A stretch of 64,000 nt of DNA, from positions 124,001 to 188,000 of the forward strand of contig VXBA01000900.1 in NCBI GenBank assembly GCA_013399895.1, read 5' to 3'. The translations under genes and the position numbers were made by a program. Below are positions 14,310 through 26,532 of the stretch, in pieces. The notes under the pieces are model-generated. The model was not told the DNA's origin, searched no databases, and was given only the letters and a program-made list of their open reading frames with translations. This DNA comes from Serilophus lunatus. Its lineage: Eukaryota > Chordata > Aves > Passeriformes > Eurylaimidae. Within the stretch, counting starts at the first letter, position 1. The number at the start of each line of letters is the position of its first letter.

Positions 14310-17025
14310 GTCAGTTAAATATCTCTAATTTATTGCTTGTTAGTGATACCCAAGCAAGTATATGCCCACTGATATTTTATCCTTTGGATTTAAGCAGACA
14401 CTAAACAATGTGTAATTTTTGTTACGTGTGCAAGCTTTGCAATTATGAGCTTTGCCACAGAAAAGCATTGTATTAATTGGCTTTTGGCCAATTGGCTGAT
14501 TTGTACTTTATATTAGCAGTATTTCTTGTTGTTGTGTACCCTCCATCTTTTATCCTGCATGTAAAATATTGGATGTGAAGGATTAGTTGGTGATTTTAGT
14601 GCTCTGTACTCTCTGGCTCAAATACTGACTTTAGTCATCAGTGAAAAGAAGTTTGGGAGTTCATCCCGGTTCCCACTAGATGTTTTCCATGTATAGCAAA
14701 CCCACCCGAAAGGTTAAGTTCACAGAGCGAAGATTACGCAGAACCAAAATAGAGCAGAAAAAGAGAACAACTTTCAAGACTTCTGCTCCATCAAGAGTAG
14801 CCTGCACACAGTCCCCATCAATGAGATGCTTTTTTTTGCTAGTGAATTTGATAGAGCTGTGTGTAGGAGCTGACCTGGTTCAGATTTTGTTGGTAATTTT
14901 AGTCTGTCATTTTCATGAGCACTAAAATCTACAAGTGAGATTGCAGAAGAAAGAAGCTGAAGTCTGAAGCTTAGTCTTGTTTCTAGCTTTTAATCGTTTT
15001 CTTTTTTAGGGGGGGGGAATTAATGTGTTCATTAATTATACCTGTGCTGTACAGTTCATTGATGAGACCAATGAACTCTAAATTGCATAGTCTACAATGA
15101 AAATTGCATTTTGCACTGTAGAACACTAACACAATTTGAGTTGCTGGTGATAGCTTGAAATAAGCTATTCTATGGTCCAGTTGCTTTGCACCTGCATTTA
15201 TAGGTCTTCGTTTTCCTTATTGCTGATGCTCCTGTCTTGTCCACATTCAACATGTCAAGGTTAACAGTCTTATTGTCTAATACTTTAAATCTGTGGCAGT
15301 GTTTCCGAAGCCTGTTCTGAGGTATGTGACTTGTCCCTTATTTGTTATACTCTTCTTTGCATTTCCTTAGCTGCTTAACATGATTCTGCAAGAGCAATTT
15401 AAAATCTGAATTTAATTTAAAAAATCAGCAAATGAGGTAAACTGGAAAGTGTGTAGAGCAAATGACCTCATGTATAATGTGCTTACTGTGGCAAGTTTTC
15501 GAATTCTGACCTGCAGAATATATGCAGAACTATTTTATATTTTAACAGAACAGATGAGTTTCCAGTGTTGCACATGCCTTTTCAATGCTTTTTTCATTAC
15601 CTTTGACAAATGATCTCAGAGCTCTTACTGCCTGTCAAATTAGGGTAATGAGAAGGAGCAAATGGATTTTTAAGTTTGTTTTAGTGCATTCTTCAGGGAA
15701 CAGAAGATCACTCGAATTCATGGGTCACGGTAAAGGTTAGCATACATACAGCTGCAGAGCAGAGACAGTCTGCTCTGGGCTCAGCACAGAGACTAGCAGG
15801 GCAGGCTGGCGGCCAGAATGGGCCATAAAAATAACTAATGGATTAGCTTTCTGAAGCTTCAACTGGTAAAGAAAGAGAACATGGAGTGGTTTATATATGT
15901 TCATTAACAAAAATAAAATTACTTCAATATTTCCATTATGCCAGTGTATTAAAACAAAAAAAATGTTTGGAAGGAATAAAATGTTTTGTATTTTTTTGTA
16001 ATGTGACTTTTTTCTCCCTTCTGATGCTACTCTTTTCATAATATAGTGAATTTTGTAGCTGTACTATAGTTTGTGTTGCCATTATTAAAATCATCATAAC
16101 ATTCCAGTAAGTGAGAAACAGAAGAAAGATGCTCTTCTGTGATGAAAGACTATGGCTGATTTGAGCAATTAGTTTTGTCTAACAAGTAACATAATGGTGT
16201 TGTCTGTCTAATAAGTAGCAAAAAACTGGAAAGGAGCAGAGATGCCCACAAAGATGCTTCAGAAAGTTTGAAGTGGGCACATAATAAGGAATCTTACATC
16301 AGAAAACAGATTCAGGCAGAAAAAAGATGCAGGCTTACACATGCCAGGAGCAAGTCTAAAATTTTTTCCTTAGCATAGACATATAGTAAACTTCAGAAGG
16401 TGGCAGCAAATACTAAGAAATGAACTATATTGTCTGCACTATGCACTTCTATCAAAAAGGTAGACATGGATCTGTAGTATCTAAATAAAATATGTATTTT
16501 CAATATTTTTCATTTATAATAGTAAGGTGGGAATATTTTAACCAATAGGCCTCTGAAAAATAACTGAAGAAGATACCTAAAAAGCCAGCTTTTATGCTAA
16601 ACACAGTTGCGAAACATTGACTAGAGTAAAAGATACAAAATATTTCTCAACTATGTATTGTTGTGCTTTCTGATCTATTTCTGTAACATTTTCCCTCCAA
16701 AATGAGAGATTTTAATAAAGGTTAATACTACACTTTAATATTTGTTAGAATGAATCTGTTGTAGCAATGTTAATGGCAAATGCAAAGCATCTTCTTACAT
16801 GTCTTGTGACTCTAGAAAGCATCTTTTTCCCTTTTGTGTGCGTAAGGATAAGCTTTTATTTTCATTTGTGGAGTCTAACTAATTTTAATCCTCCTGTTCA
16901 TTGTTGCTTACTTGGATTCATTGTTTTCAGTTGTTGGTTTTAAATTCTGGTCTCATATTTACATACTCTCTCCTCTATATGCTGCACTACATAAGATGAA
17001 CTGATTTCTTATTGTACCATTCCAG
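14310..17025 (+). other. NAV3: NAV3 intron (2.7 kb)
   Basis: An intron with a GTCAGT donor and a TTCCAG acceptor. It contains a G8 homopolymer near 15010 but no transposon I could identify. The short ORFs at 14680-14925 (+) and 15737-16039 (-) show no family similarity and lack splice support. Confidence 0.85.
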
Positions 17026-17165
17026 GCTCCCGGGACCCTCAAGGGTGCCAGCTGCAGGCAGCAGTACCAAAGTCCAGGGAGCTTCCAATTTAAATCGGAG
17101 AAGTCAGAGCTTTAACAGCATTGACAAAAACAAGCCTTCACAATATGCAAATGGAAATGAAAAAG
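17026..17165 (+). CDS. NAV3: Neuron navigator 3, basic Ser/Arg-rich linker exon
   Basis: A 140-base exon between TTCCAG and GTAAGT. It completes an Arg codon, reads LPGPSRVPAAGSS, then a NRRSQSFNSIDKNKP motif, and ends YANGNEK plus one base. This is the conserved navigator linker between the CH domain and the large Ser/Pro exon. NAV2 has a related version with RRSQSFNNYDK, but the flanking residues here are NAV3-like. It begins in phase 2 and ends in phase 1, so it cannot be skipped alone without a frameshift. The segment is probably unstructured and basic, in keeping with microtubule binding. Confidence 0.96.
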
Positions 17166-19400
17166 GTAAGTGATTAAAAGTTACTAAGTTTACGCTACAT
17201 AACATACAAGAAATAAAAAAACTAAACAAACCATCCACAGGGCTCAAAGAAGTGAATGTAGTATTTAGACTTGGTAAGGAAGATCTATAGAAATTGAGGC
17301 CTGAATAAAGACTTGTGGTTTAGTTGGTTTTCAAGTTCGGAACTGAAAACTTGCAAGATGTTATTTTTTGTCCCTCTTTGATAGAAATATCATTGGGTGA
17401 TTTTTCTGAAGTAAAAATGAATCCATATGGGATGCCTGTAATCTTTGTCCATGTTCAAGTCTACTCATACTCTAAGAAAGACTCCTATAATTTTTAGGAG
17501 ACTTTACATCTTAGCCTTTAATGGAGAAGAATCAGAATGATATACTTGTATCAGAATGCTACATATGTATTCTTTCAGAACCTTTCCTACTGTGTATATA
17601 ATACTGAATAGAGGATTAGAAATTAAGTCAAGTGTAATTAAATTTTGCATAGATGTGGATTCAGTGTTCATGTTTTATTGCCCCCTTTAAATATAAGCTT
17701 CTATCATAACAATGAACTGAGTTTCCTGGGTCCTTCCGTTTCTCCCACCCTGATGCTATTTTCTGAAAAATATGCCTCTTCGGGCCTTGACTCAGAAAGA
17801 GTAAAGTAAAAATTCAGCTTTCTGAGTTGTGTAACTAATCCATCCCCTTCCTCCCCTTCTTTCTCCCTTTGTGTAATGAACAGCATTTTATTCATATCTC
17901 TGGGTTAGAATACAGTTGAAAATGATACAAAATACATAGTACCAGTTTGCATCCTTGGGGTCTGTGGGAGGAACAAGTATGCAGTGAATGTTCTTCATCC
18001 AAGCAACAGGCAGCTATCCAGATTTTTTTTACAAAATTCTGATGAACACACTTTGCCCCTAGCTGTATCTGAAGATATAAAACCATCCCTTCAATAGTTA
18101 TTTCTTTATTTTTACTATCAGAGTTGAATGTTTCTGATAGTTCTATACTGGGTTTTATTTTACCAAGGACTTGTCTATGCCAAGACATCCAGGCAAAACT
18201 AGAAAGAGATCAGAGTGAAAACTGAGCAGACACAATATAGTTCACAAATACGGTAGTGAATTTATGAAGTAGGAGAAGTGGCTGCTTGAGTGAAGGTATG
18301 TACAGAAGTTTAGGTTTTAGAATTTCTTCGTAATGTTGCCATGTTTGTTACTGAAATATGTGAGAGTTAAATGATTCAAGCTCAGGCATGCTTGTAGTTA
18401 TTAATATTCTTAGCTCATTACTTGGAAACTGTCTTATAGCAGCTAAGGTTTGTATTGCATTGCACATTTATGTGGCTTTTGCATGGTAGATTTCTTCGCT
18501 TTCCCATTTCTTTACAGCGGAGAATGAGAACACTGATGAGATTTTTATTGAAGTCATCCCTCGCAAGAGGATAAGGGGTGGCTTTTTTTGTCTATAATCA
18601 TTCAATTCATTTTATAAGATATAGAAGATATAATATTGCACAACTCTTTAAAGTACTATACTTGAGATGTTTCCATCTGCTCTTCTTTTTCCCATCAAAA
18701 CAGCCAAATTGATAGAAAAACATTGATTTTAAATGATAATCAAAGCCAAATACAAGTTTGGTTTAGGATATAAACCAGAAGTTCATTAGATAAAATGACT
18801 GCTGTGAATGCAAGGACAGCAAAGTGATACTTTTTTACAATATCCTGAAGAAGAGAACCTGTATTTGAGCACGTCGTGCTGCTACTCTGCCTGAAGAGAA
18901 AAACAACTGAACCATGCTATATTTTAAATTTAGTTATTATAGTGGCTAAATTTTGAATATTAAAATGAACTTTCCAAGTAGTCTTTGACATCTTTTTAAG
19001 TATTTGCGGATGTTCTGTAACCTGAGATTTTTGAAGAATTTTAGAAACAAATTTCGACCCTCTCAATAGTAATAATATAAAAAAAATCTTTTAAAAAATA
19101 TCACTAAACGTTGACAAACTGATTTTTCTTTACAGTGCAGCATGCATAGCAGACCATATATATCAACTTTTGCTTCTGATGCAGATGCTTGGAGCAAGAA
19201 AACTTTTAACAGTCCCTGTTGAATAGAGACATAGATCATGCAGTACACAGTCTGTAATTCTGCATTACAGTTGCATAAACTGATGCAGAAAAAGATGATT
19301 TGTGCTAAGTAAATAGCCATTAGAGGCTGGAACTTCCAAATCTCTTCAAGGACAGACCACTGTTGTTACATTTTTATCTGCTGTACACTTTCCCCTGGGT

Positions 19401-19477
19401 TGGTTTTTTTTTTTTTTTTTTTTGTTGGTTGGTTGGTTTGTAGTTTTGGGGTTTTTTGTTTGTTTTGTTGTGTTTTG
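19401..19477. repeat. T/G-rich low-complexity tract
   Basis: A run of more than 20 T is followed by GTTGGTTGGTTGG and a (T)nG-rich stretch. Read on the minus strand it is an A-rich tract with CCAA repeats. It could be a decayed A-rich tail, but no element body could be recognised beside it. Confidence 0.7.
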
Positions 19478-21056
19478 CAGCTTCTGGATTGATTTCAAAA
19501 AACACATCTGTTTTTCCAGACATGTCAGATCTATCTGCTTCTGATTCAATAACGTAAAGATGGAAATAAAGCTAGGAAAATTAAAAAATTTGGATAATTA
19601 TCCAGGTTGCTAATAAGGTGGATACTCAGGGCATTTTTAGCAAAGAAGTAATGTCTTAATTCAAGTCATATTTTAAAAATTAATCTTCACACCTTAAATC
19701 TTGGAAATTGTGTATCTGATCACTGATAAGGATCTCTCTGTCATGCAGTTTAGTTGCTGTCTTTTCAATATCATTTAATTTAAGAGTATTTGTATATTCT
19801 TCAAACTCGGTTTTGACAGTGTTAGATTATTTTACCCATACCAACTCTGAGAAACTCTGCCCTGGAACTCCATTGTCTAATTATGCAAGTTGTTCATCTG
19901 TGGCCAGTATATACATCTATAGCTAATTTGTGTATGTTTCTTCTGGTGCCAGTATTTTTCCTATTCCTAGTAGTATTCTCCTCTTGTGCTGATAAGGGGT
20001 AGGTACTTTCTCATACACAGCTAAAAAGGGAGAGTTGAACGAGCCGAATTCCTTTTATCTCGCCAGATAGACCTCCCATTCCTCCAAACACCCTTACAGC
20101 AACCCCTTGCAGCTTTTCCGTTTTCTACTAAACTTTTTCATTATGACTGACTAAAAATGGATGATCTGGACATCTGCCTGCTACAGAATGTTTAGATTCA
20201 TACATAACTTTGCTGCAGTGGGGGAGCAGTTGTCAGAGACATTATCTTCTCCAGCAGCACAGAGCATAGCAAAGGTTACAGATGAGAGGACAAAGGAGGT
20301 TGATTATATATTGGAAAATCCTTCACATGCCCCTTATTTGTGCAACAGCTTCTGAAAAGTGGATTTAAAAATGTCTATTCAGTTGTCATGGTCTTGCTGA
20401 GTTCTGGTAGAAATTATTCTTTTTGCACTGAACACGCAGGCATGTTGCTGCTGTGCTTTCATAATGGAGGTTGGGCTGTGCTCTGAAGTACTGAGTTCTC
20501 AGGCAGAATGCAAAAATGCTACGGGATTAAGCTCAAAATAGAAGACTGTCTTTTTGTAAAATTTATTTTATAGAAATAAGAAATCCTTGTCATAGATTGG
20601 GTTCACTCTGTCTTGAAAATGCCACAAGGTGGGGACAGGTTTCACCTAAAGAACAGCTAAAGTCAAGTCAAATTGAATGTGGAGAAAACAGTTAATTATG
20701 TGCAAGTTCAAGTATTGCATTTTTGCTGGGGCAGAAATAGATCTTTTAAGTCTACATCTTTAAACATACAGAGAGGTTCTCAATATTTCTTGAGACTCCA
20801 CATTCCTTGCAGAAATATTAAGGATACCCTTCAAGTTGAAGAGTAAAAGGAATTTAAAATTCTCTGTAATTTCATGTAACATGGGGATCAAATAAATGCC
20901 AGTGGTTCCAGGAGCCTGTGTGTTTTATAGATATATCAGAAGAAGCTCTTGATGAAACTGTAAATACTCTTCTTTTTACATTTTTTCCCCTAATGTGTTT
21001 GATATTACACAGTCAGAAATATGGCAAGGTATATGTTCTTTTTAATCAAAATGCTT

Positions 21057-21219
<163 letters not shown>

Positions 21220-21381
21220 NNNNNNNNNNNNNNNNNNNNNNNNNNNNNNNNNNNNNNNNNNNNNNNNNNNNNNNNNNNNNNNNNNNNNNNNNNNNNNNNN
21301 NNNNNNNNNNNNNNNNNNNNNNNNNNNNNNNNNNNNNNNNNNNNNNNNNNNNNNNNNNNNNNNNNNNNNNNNNNNNNNNNN
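21220..21381. other. Assembly gap (162 N)
   Basis: A run of 162 undetermined bases lies between a TTTC array and a CCCTTT array. It reflects failure to assemble through the repeat. The gap length may be an estimate. Confidence 0.99.
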
Positions 21382-21460
21382 TTCCCTTTCCCTTTCCCTT
21401 TCCCTTTCCCTTTCCCTTTCTTTCTTTCCCTTTCTTCCCCTCTCCTCCTCTTTTTTTTTA
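21382..21460. repeat. (TTTCCC)n hexamer array and pyrimidine-rich tail
   Basis: On the far side of the gap the unit changes to tandem TTTCCC (about six copies). Less regular C/T sequence and a T9 run follow, ending near 21460. With the TTTC array it makes one continuous polypyrimidine block with a change of repeat unit hidden in the gap. Confidence 0.93.
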
Positions 21461-22025
21461 TTGTGGTAGTAGAACCAATAGCCTGAAGCTCTACAAATGT
21501 AATGTAGCTAACACAAAAGAGTGTAGTAGCATTCTACTGTTCGAAGGTTGTTATATGTATTCTGCATTATCTTTGCATATTCTTATGGTGAATTGTTCTT
21601 CTGCAAAACTCTTGATATAGCTTAGGACCCCAATCCTTGTGTGTACTTAGGACAAGCTTAGTGCAAGATGTGTGCAAGAAAGTCCTTGTGGACATCCAGT
21701 TCCTGGTATAAATTAAGGAAGCCTGAGGGCTGCAGTAATTTCCAACAGCTGTGGTTTGCCTCAGGCTCTCTTCCAGCATCTGAGGCTCACCAGACAATAG
21801 CAGGGGCTCAGCCACAATTCCTGCCTTGGTCCCAAGGGAGGGATCAGCTCTGCAGCTGCCCACCAAAGGTGTTCCATGGTGCAACTTGGAGCCTGGGGAA
21901 TACACTGTAACCTCACCTATCAGAAAAAAACACTCTGAAGCAACCTTTACCAGTTGATGTTTTCTTGCCTAGAACAGGACACAGCAGAACTTGAAACCAT
22001 CTGTGAAGGTGAAATGAGCTGATTT

Positions 22026-22445
22026 ACAGAATCACAGAATGGATAAGGTTGAAGAAACCACAGTGGGTCATCTGGCCCAGCCTCCTTGCTCACTCAACCA
22101 GAGTCATCCTAGAACACATTGTATAGGATTGTGTTCAGACAGTTCTTGAATATTTCCAGTGAGAGAGACTACACAACCCCTCTGTGCAATGTGTTCCATT
22201 GCCCAGTCACCCACACAGTAAAAAAGTTCTTTTTCATATTCAGCTGAAACTTCCTGTGCATCAGTTTCTGCCCATTTCCTCTTGTCCTATTGCTTAGCAC
22301 CACCAAAAAGAGCCTGACTTGACACCTTCCCTTCAGATACTTGCATATATTGATGAGGTTCCCTCTCAGCCATCTCTTCTAGAGGCTGAACAGTCCTAAG
22401 TCTCACAGCCTATCCTTGTAAGAGAGATGCTCCAGTCCCTTAATC
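22026..22445 (-). mobile_element. CR1 LINE fragment, 3' end, minus strand
   Basis: The segment opens with ACAGAATCACAGAATGG, the reverse complement of the CR1 3' octamer repeats. It continues with sequence typical of the last 400 bases of avian CR1, including the GTTCCATTGCCCAGTCAC, TTCCTCTTGTCCTATTG and CTCTTCTAGAGGCTGAACAG blocks. It is 5'-truncated, as most CR1 copies are, and carries no intact reverse transcriptase. It is decayed and presumably old. Confidence 0.88.
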
Positions 22446-22849
22446 ATGTTTGTCACCCATTTAGCAATATGGGGTTAGCATATCAAGCTGAGGAGCACAC
22501 AAAAAACCTCTGGGCAGATGGAATTATACAGCATTTATTGAAGGTGGAGGTAATTGTCCTGCTGGGATCAGTTGTTAATAGAGTTAAGGAAGTGAAAGAT
22601 ATTACACATCTGTCATGTTACTTTTACTCAGATTTGGTTTTTAAATATTTTTAAGCTAAAACTTATTAATGCTATTCAAAGCAGAAAATTTTACTATGTT
22701 TGCATCCTCTTTGATAAACTAAAACCAGCTCCAATTTCAATAAGCTCAAAATTCTGCTTTTCCTGAGTGTACTAGTGGCCTTCAGACTTCCAGGCAGTTA
22801 TTCTAATTTTTACTAGGGGTAGGACTGAAACTGCAAAAATGAAAATGAT

Positions 22850-23085
22850 GCATAATTTCATCCTCTGTGCTGAAGGGACAAATGATTTCAGTGTTCTCGT
22901 GGTTGAGCACTGGAACAGGCTCCCCAGGGAAATAGTCACAGCACCTAAAAGCATTCAAGAAACATTTGGACAATATTCTCAGGCACATGGTGTGACTCCT
23001 GAGGATGGTCCTGTGCAGTACCAGGAGTCAGACTCAATGATCTTTGTGGATCCCTTCCAGCTCAGGATATTCTGTGATTCTGTGG
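22850..23085 (+). mobile_element. CR1 LINE fragment, 3' end, plus strand
   Basis: This fragment contains GAGCACTGGAACAGGCTCCC, then the GTCAGACTCAATGATCTTTG and CCCTTCCAGCTCAGGATATT blocks, and finishes TTCTGTGATTCTGTGG. This is the 3' end of a CR1 element in plus orientation. The short ORF across it is a relic frame, not a gene. The left boundary is approximate. Confidence 0.86.
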
Positions 23086-24308
23086 TTATTCAGACAGGGG
23101 GACACAACATATGACATATGTGTGTATGCAAGACTTCAGGCATTCCTTTTGCTATTACATGAACTCTGTTTGCATTGCATGTTTTGTGGGCTTTCATATA
23201 GTACAGAATTCAATATGCTATAGGCAGACTTATGTCTAATTTCCTGATGGTCCCAATACTGAATGGCAAGACAAGATTCACTAGAAGATAACATGTCATC
23301 TGCTGAAATAGTTATGTACCATATATTTGATTTCCATTACCACTTAATTTCTCTGATGCTCCAGAGTAATGTTTATATGCTCAGATATGTCCTGGTAATC
23401 TGAACATCCTACAGAAGACCTTAACCCTTCCATGCCTTGGTCTATTTTGCTTAATAAGGCCAGATGAGTTTTTTGAAAATCATGGCTGTTAATTAGTATA
23501 GTTTGAGTATTGCAGGAGTCTTGTTCTCATTCATTCTGAAGATTCACTGAAGTTACTGGATGATGTCAATGTAGCGAATGTGCCAGAGCCATGTAAAAAC
23601 CCTTATGTACGAGCCTGAGCTTCAGCCCCAAAACGGCTATCGTTGCTGTACTCATGTAGGTGATATATCACTGTAACTGACCCTGGTGAAATTTCTGATA
23701 TAATTTTTTTCCACCTATGAAAGTGTACTGGGATAAATTCCTGAAGTCAGCTACAAAATATTGTTAATTTTATTAAAACTAAAAAACATAGAGTCACCTG
23801 TCTTTATTGCTTTTATGAATGCTGATTTTTTTTTGTTTAATTTCAGTGTAACACTACTGCTTCTACCCAAAACTTTGGCTTACTAGCATGTATATTTCTT
23901 TCACTAAATATCAAACCTATCTTTGGTTTTGTTTTTCTATTAAATTGTGGTATTCTTTTTTCTTCCATGTGTCAATGCATTATAATCAATAAGTGTTTGA
24001 AGAATTACTTTATGACATATTAAAGATAAAATCTTAAATTGGAAGGCTTGATTTGCATAATGAAATCAACATAAGGAAGGTGTTTCCAAGGCTGTCTGGA
24101 GCTCATGAAAGTATTGAACAATACCATGATGATGAGAGGAAAGAGAGAGATTTCCTATTACCATCTTAATGTTCCATGCATATATAAATTATGTTTATTA
24201 TAGATCACATGTAAGTGTATTTTAAATACTAGAGGAGTATGATATCATCTTGAGGCAAGAGATGAGACAGTAACTATGCCACTATGTTTTTTTCTGTTTT
24301 TCAAACAG

Positions 24309-25344
24309 ATTCACCAAAAGGCCCTCACCCATCTGCAGGCATGAATGGAAATGTGCAGCATCCCACCAGCACCGGGCAGCAGCAGGTCTCTGCCATACCC
24401 TCTCCAAGCGCCAGCAAGCCTTGGCGCAGCAAATCCATGAATGTCAAACACAGCGCGACCTCTACCATGCTGTCTGTGAAGCAGCCCAGTCCCGCAACCT
24501 CCCCTACTCCAACTTCAGACAGGCTCAAGCCACCACCTTCTGAAGGTGTGAAGCCCCCTTCATCTGGACAAAAATCTATGCTGGAAAAATTCAAGCTGGT
24601 TAATGCTAGGACTGCTCTGAGACCTCCTTTGTCGCTAAGCTCAGGACCCAGTGATAGTGGAAGAGAGGATGACACGTTTTCAGAGTGTGGTGAAATGGAT
24701 GTCTTAAGTGGTGGGGTGAACAGTGGTGGCTCAACAAGTAGCAGTCCTAAAGTATCACCGAAGTTAAACCCTCCAAAAGCTGGCAGCAAAAATCTCAGCA
24801 ATAAAAAGTCTTTGCTACAGCCAAAGGAAAAAGAGGAAAAGAACAGGGACAAAAACAAAGTTTGCACTGATAAAATGGTCAAGGAAGAGAAGGATCAGGT
24901 TGTTGAAACATCTACAAAGAAGAGCTCAAAAATTGCAAGCTTAATCCCGAAGGGAAGCAAGACGACAGCAGCCAAGAAGGAAAGTTTAATATCATCTTCC
25001 AGTGGGATCCCGAAACCTGGATCAAAAGTGCCAACGGCAAAGCAGAGCACTCCCTCTGCATGCACAGGTAGTAAGGAGGGTGAAAAACTGAGGACTACAA
25101 AAGGAAACCAGCCCCAGTCAACACAAAAATCTCATCTTAGCGAGAAGGCTTCTCCTTCCTCTGGTCTTGCTTCTTCTGAAGGAAAAGAACCAAGTGCAGC
25201 ACTCACCCTAGGATCCTCTGCAGCTCTGTCAGCCTCAATGGCTGCAAGCAGTGGCCAAGGCACGGGAAATGGTGTCGTCCAGCTTCCTCAGCAACAGCAA
25301 TACAGTCACCCCAACACTGCCACAGTAGCTCCATTCATTTATAG
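24309..25344 (+). CDS. NAV3: Neuron navigator 3, large Ser/Pro/Lys-rich exon with SxIP motifs
   Basis: A 1036-base exon between TCAAACAG and GTAAGG, carrying 344 whole codons plus split codons at both ends. Landmarks are KPWRSKSMNVKHSATSTML, then KSMLEKFKLVNARTALRPP, a Ser-rich SSPKVSPKL block, a highly charged KEKEEKNRDKNK block, and the terminal LPQQQQYSHPNTATVAPF. This order is diagnostic of NAV2/NAV3, and KNLSNKKSLLQPKEKEEKN is the NAV3 form. Three Ser-x-Ile-Pro tetrapeptides occur: SAIP (24389-24400), SLIP (24938-24949) and SGIP (25001-25012). SxIP in a basic Ser/Pro context is the known EB1-binding signal of plus-end tracking proteins. Function at these exact sites is inferred. An open frame extends 25 bases upstream into the intron, but the AG at 24307-24308 marks the true exon start. 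Confidence 0.97.
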
Positions 25345-26502
25345 GTAAGGTCATGAAGAAAAATTTGGTTTACACTACCATTTAGAAGAGAGCTAATATG
25401 GATAGGGTAAGGTGTATCACACTGTTATGGTTCTTATCCCCCAGTTTCTGTCACAGTGTCATGCCAATCCTTTCCTTATATAATTTTTTAATTAATGTTA
25501 CTGTATGAACAGTTTCTTCCAAGAACTCTGAATCTGTACCTTATACAAAAGAAAGCCACTTCAAATATTTGCCATTTCAAATTCAGGATGTTTTGATTAG
25601 AAATGCATGAGGTACGTTCTCTGTGCTGCTGTTGAAAGGTCATGGCTGTGTCGGGTTTCTAGTGTGAATATTCTTGTTTGCATTCTAAGAACCTCAACAT
25701 TTATTTGCTGATATTGGATATTTGCTTAAAATACACTGTTCTCTTAAAAAATCCTAAAATAAACTGCTGATGTTTTCAGCATTTGTAACAATACTGGTAG
25801 AATATTTGAAGAAAAGCCACACACAAACTTTTACAAGTATTCAAAAACATTTCAACAATTTGGGTAGACAGAGAAGGTTGCTTCTTTTAGTGTTTACAGG
25901 TCTTTTTCCTCTTTAGTTTTATAAGTGAAGAAGATGTAGATTAACTCCATGGAGATAGTTAATTTTTACAGGTGATACTAAATCTTCAGATGGCCCAGAC
26001 AATGAAATAGAAGAATGAAGAGTTAAATGTAGCAAACTTTGAATTTATTTTGCTGTATGATAGAGTAACTGAGGGGAAGCTAGGAGATTTCATTGTTATA
26101 CAGTTCAGAAGACAGAGTAAGCGTAGAAAGACTGAGTAATGATTTCAGTTGTCAATTCTTGGAGGGCTTTAGCTACAGTTGTGGGTAAATTTAACATCTG
26201 ATAAAATGACAAATACATTATTAAGCAAAATATACTGTCAGGTTTTTTTAGTGAGTAGTACTCTAGATAATCTTGGCTGAAGATTAAAGAGGTGGTGAAG
26301 TAAGCTCTAAGGGAGTATATATGTCATTACGTACAAGTAAACATAGCTTCAAAACCAAGTTGGATGAGTGATAAGTTCAGAAAATCATATGGGAGGGGAA
26401 AAAAAGCTCAATATATTTATTTTTTTTTTCTAATAAGCAGTGGATAGCATCTTGAGTTTCAATTAGATCTATCACTGGATGTGCTTAATATGCATTAATA
26501 AC

Positions 26503-26532
26503 CTCAGTGATACCCAGTGATACTCAGTGATT
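26503..26532. repeat. Short tandem repeat, CAGTGATAC-like, three copies
   Basis: CTCAGTGATAC, CCAGTGATAC and TCAGTGATT occur back to back as three copies of an about 10-base unit. It is too short to assign a role. Confidence 0.6.

Noticed and set aside
24284..24308. ATG-initiated start for the 354-codon frame over the large exon
   Set aside because: These bases are intron: the pyrimidine tract and AG at 24307-24308 precede the conserved Asp-Ser-Pro-Lys-Gly start, and the phase agrees with the previous exon.
24325..24882. 185-codon minus-strand ORF opposite the large exon
   Set aside because: It is the antisense shadow of a conserved, low-stop coding exon, with no independent similarity.
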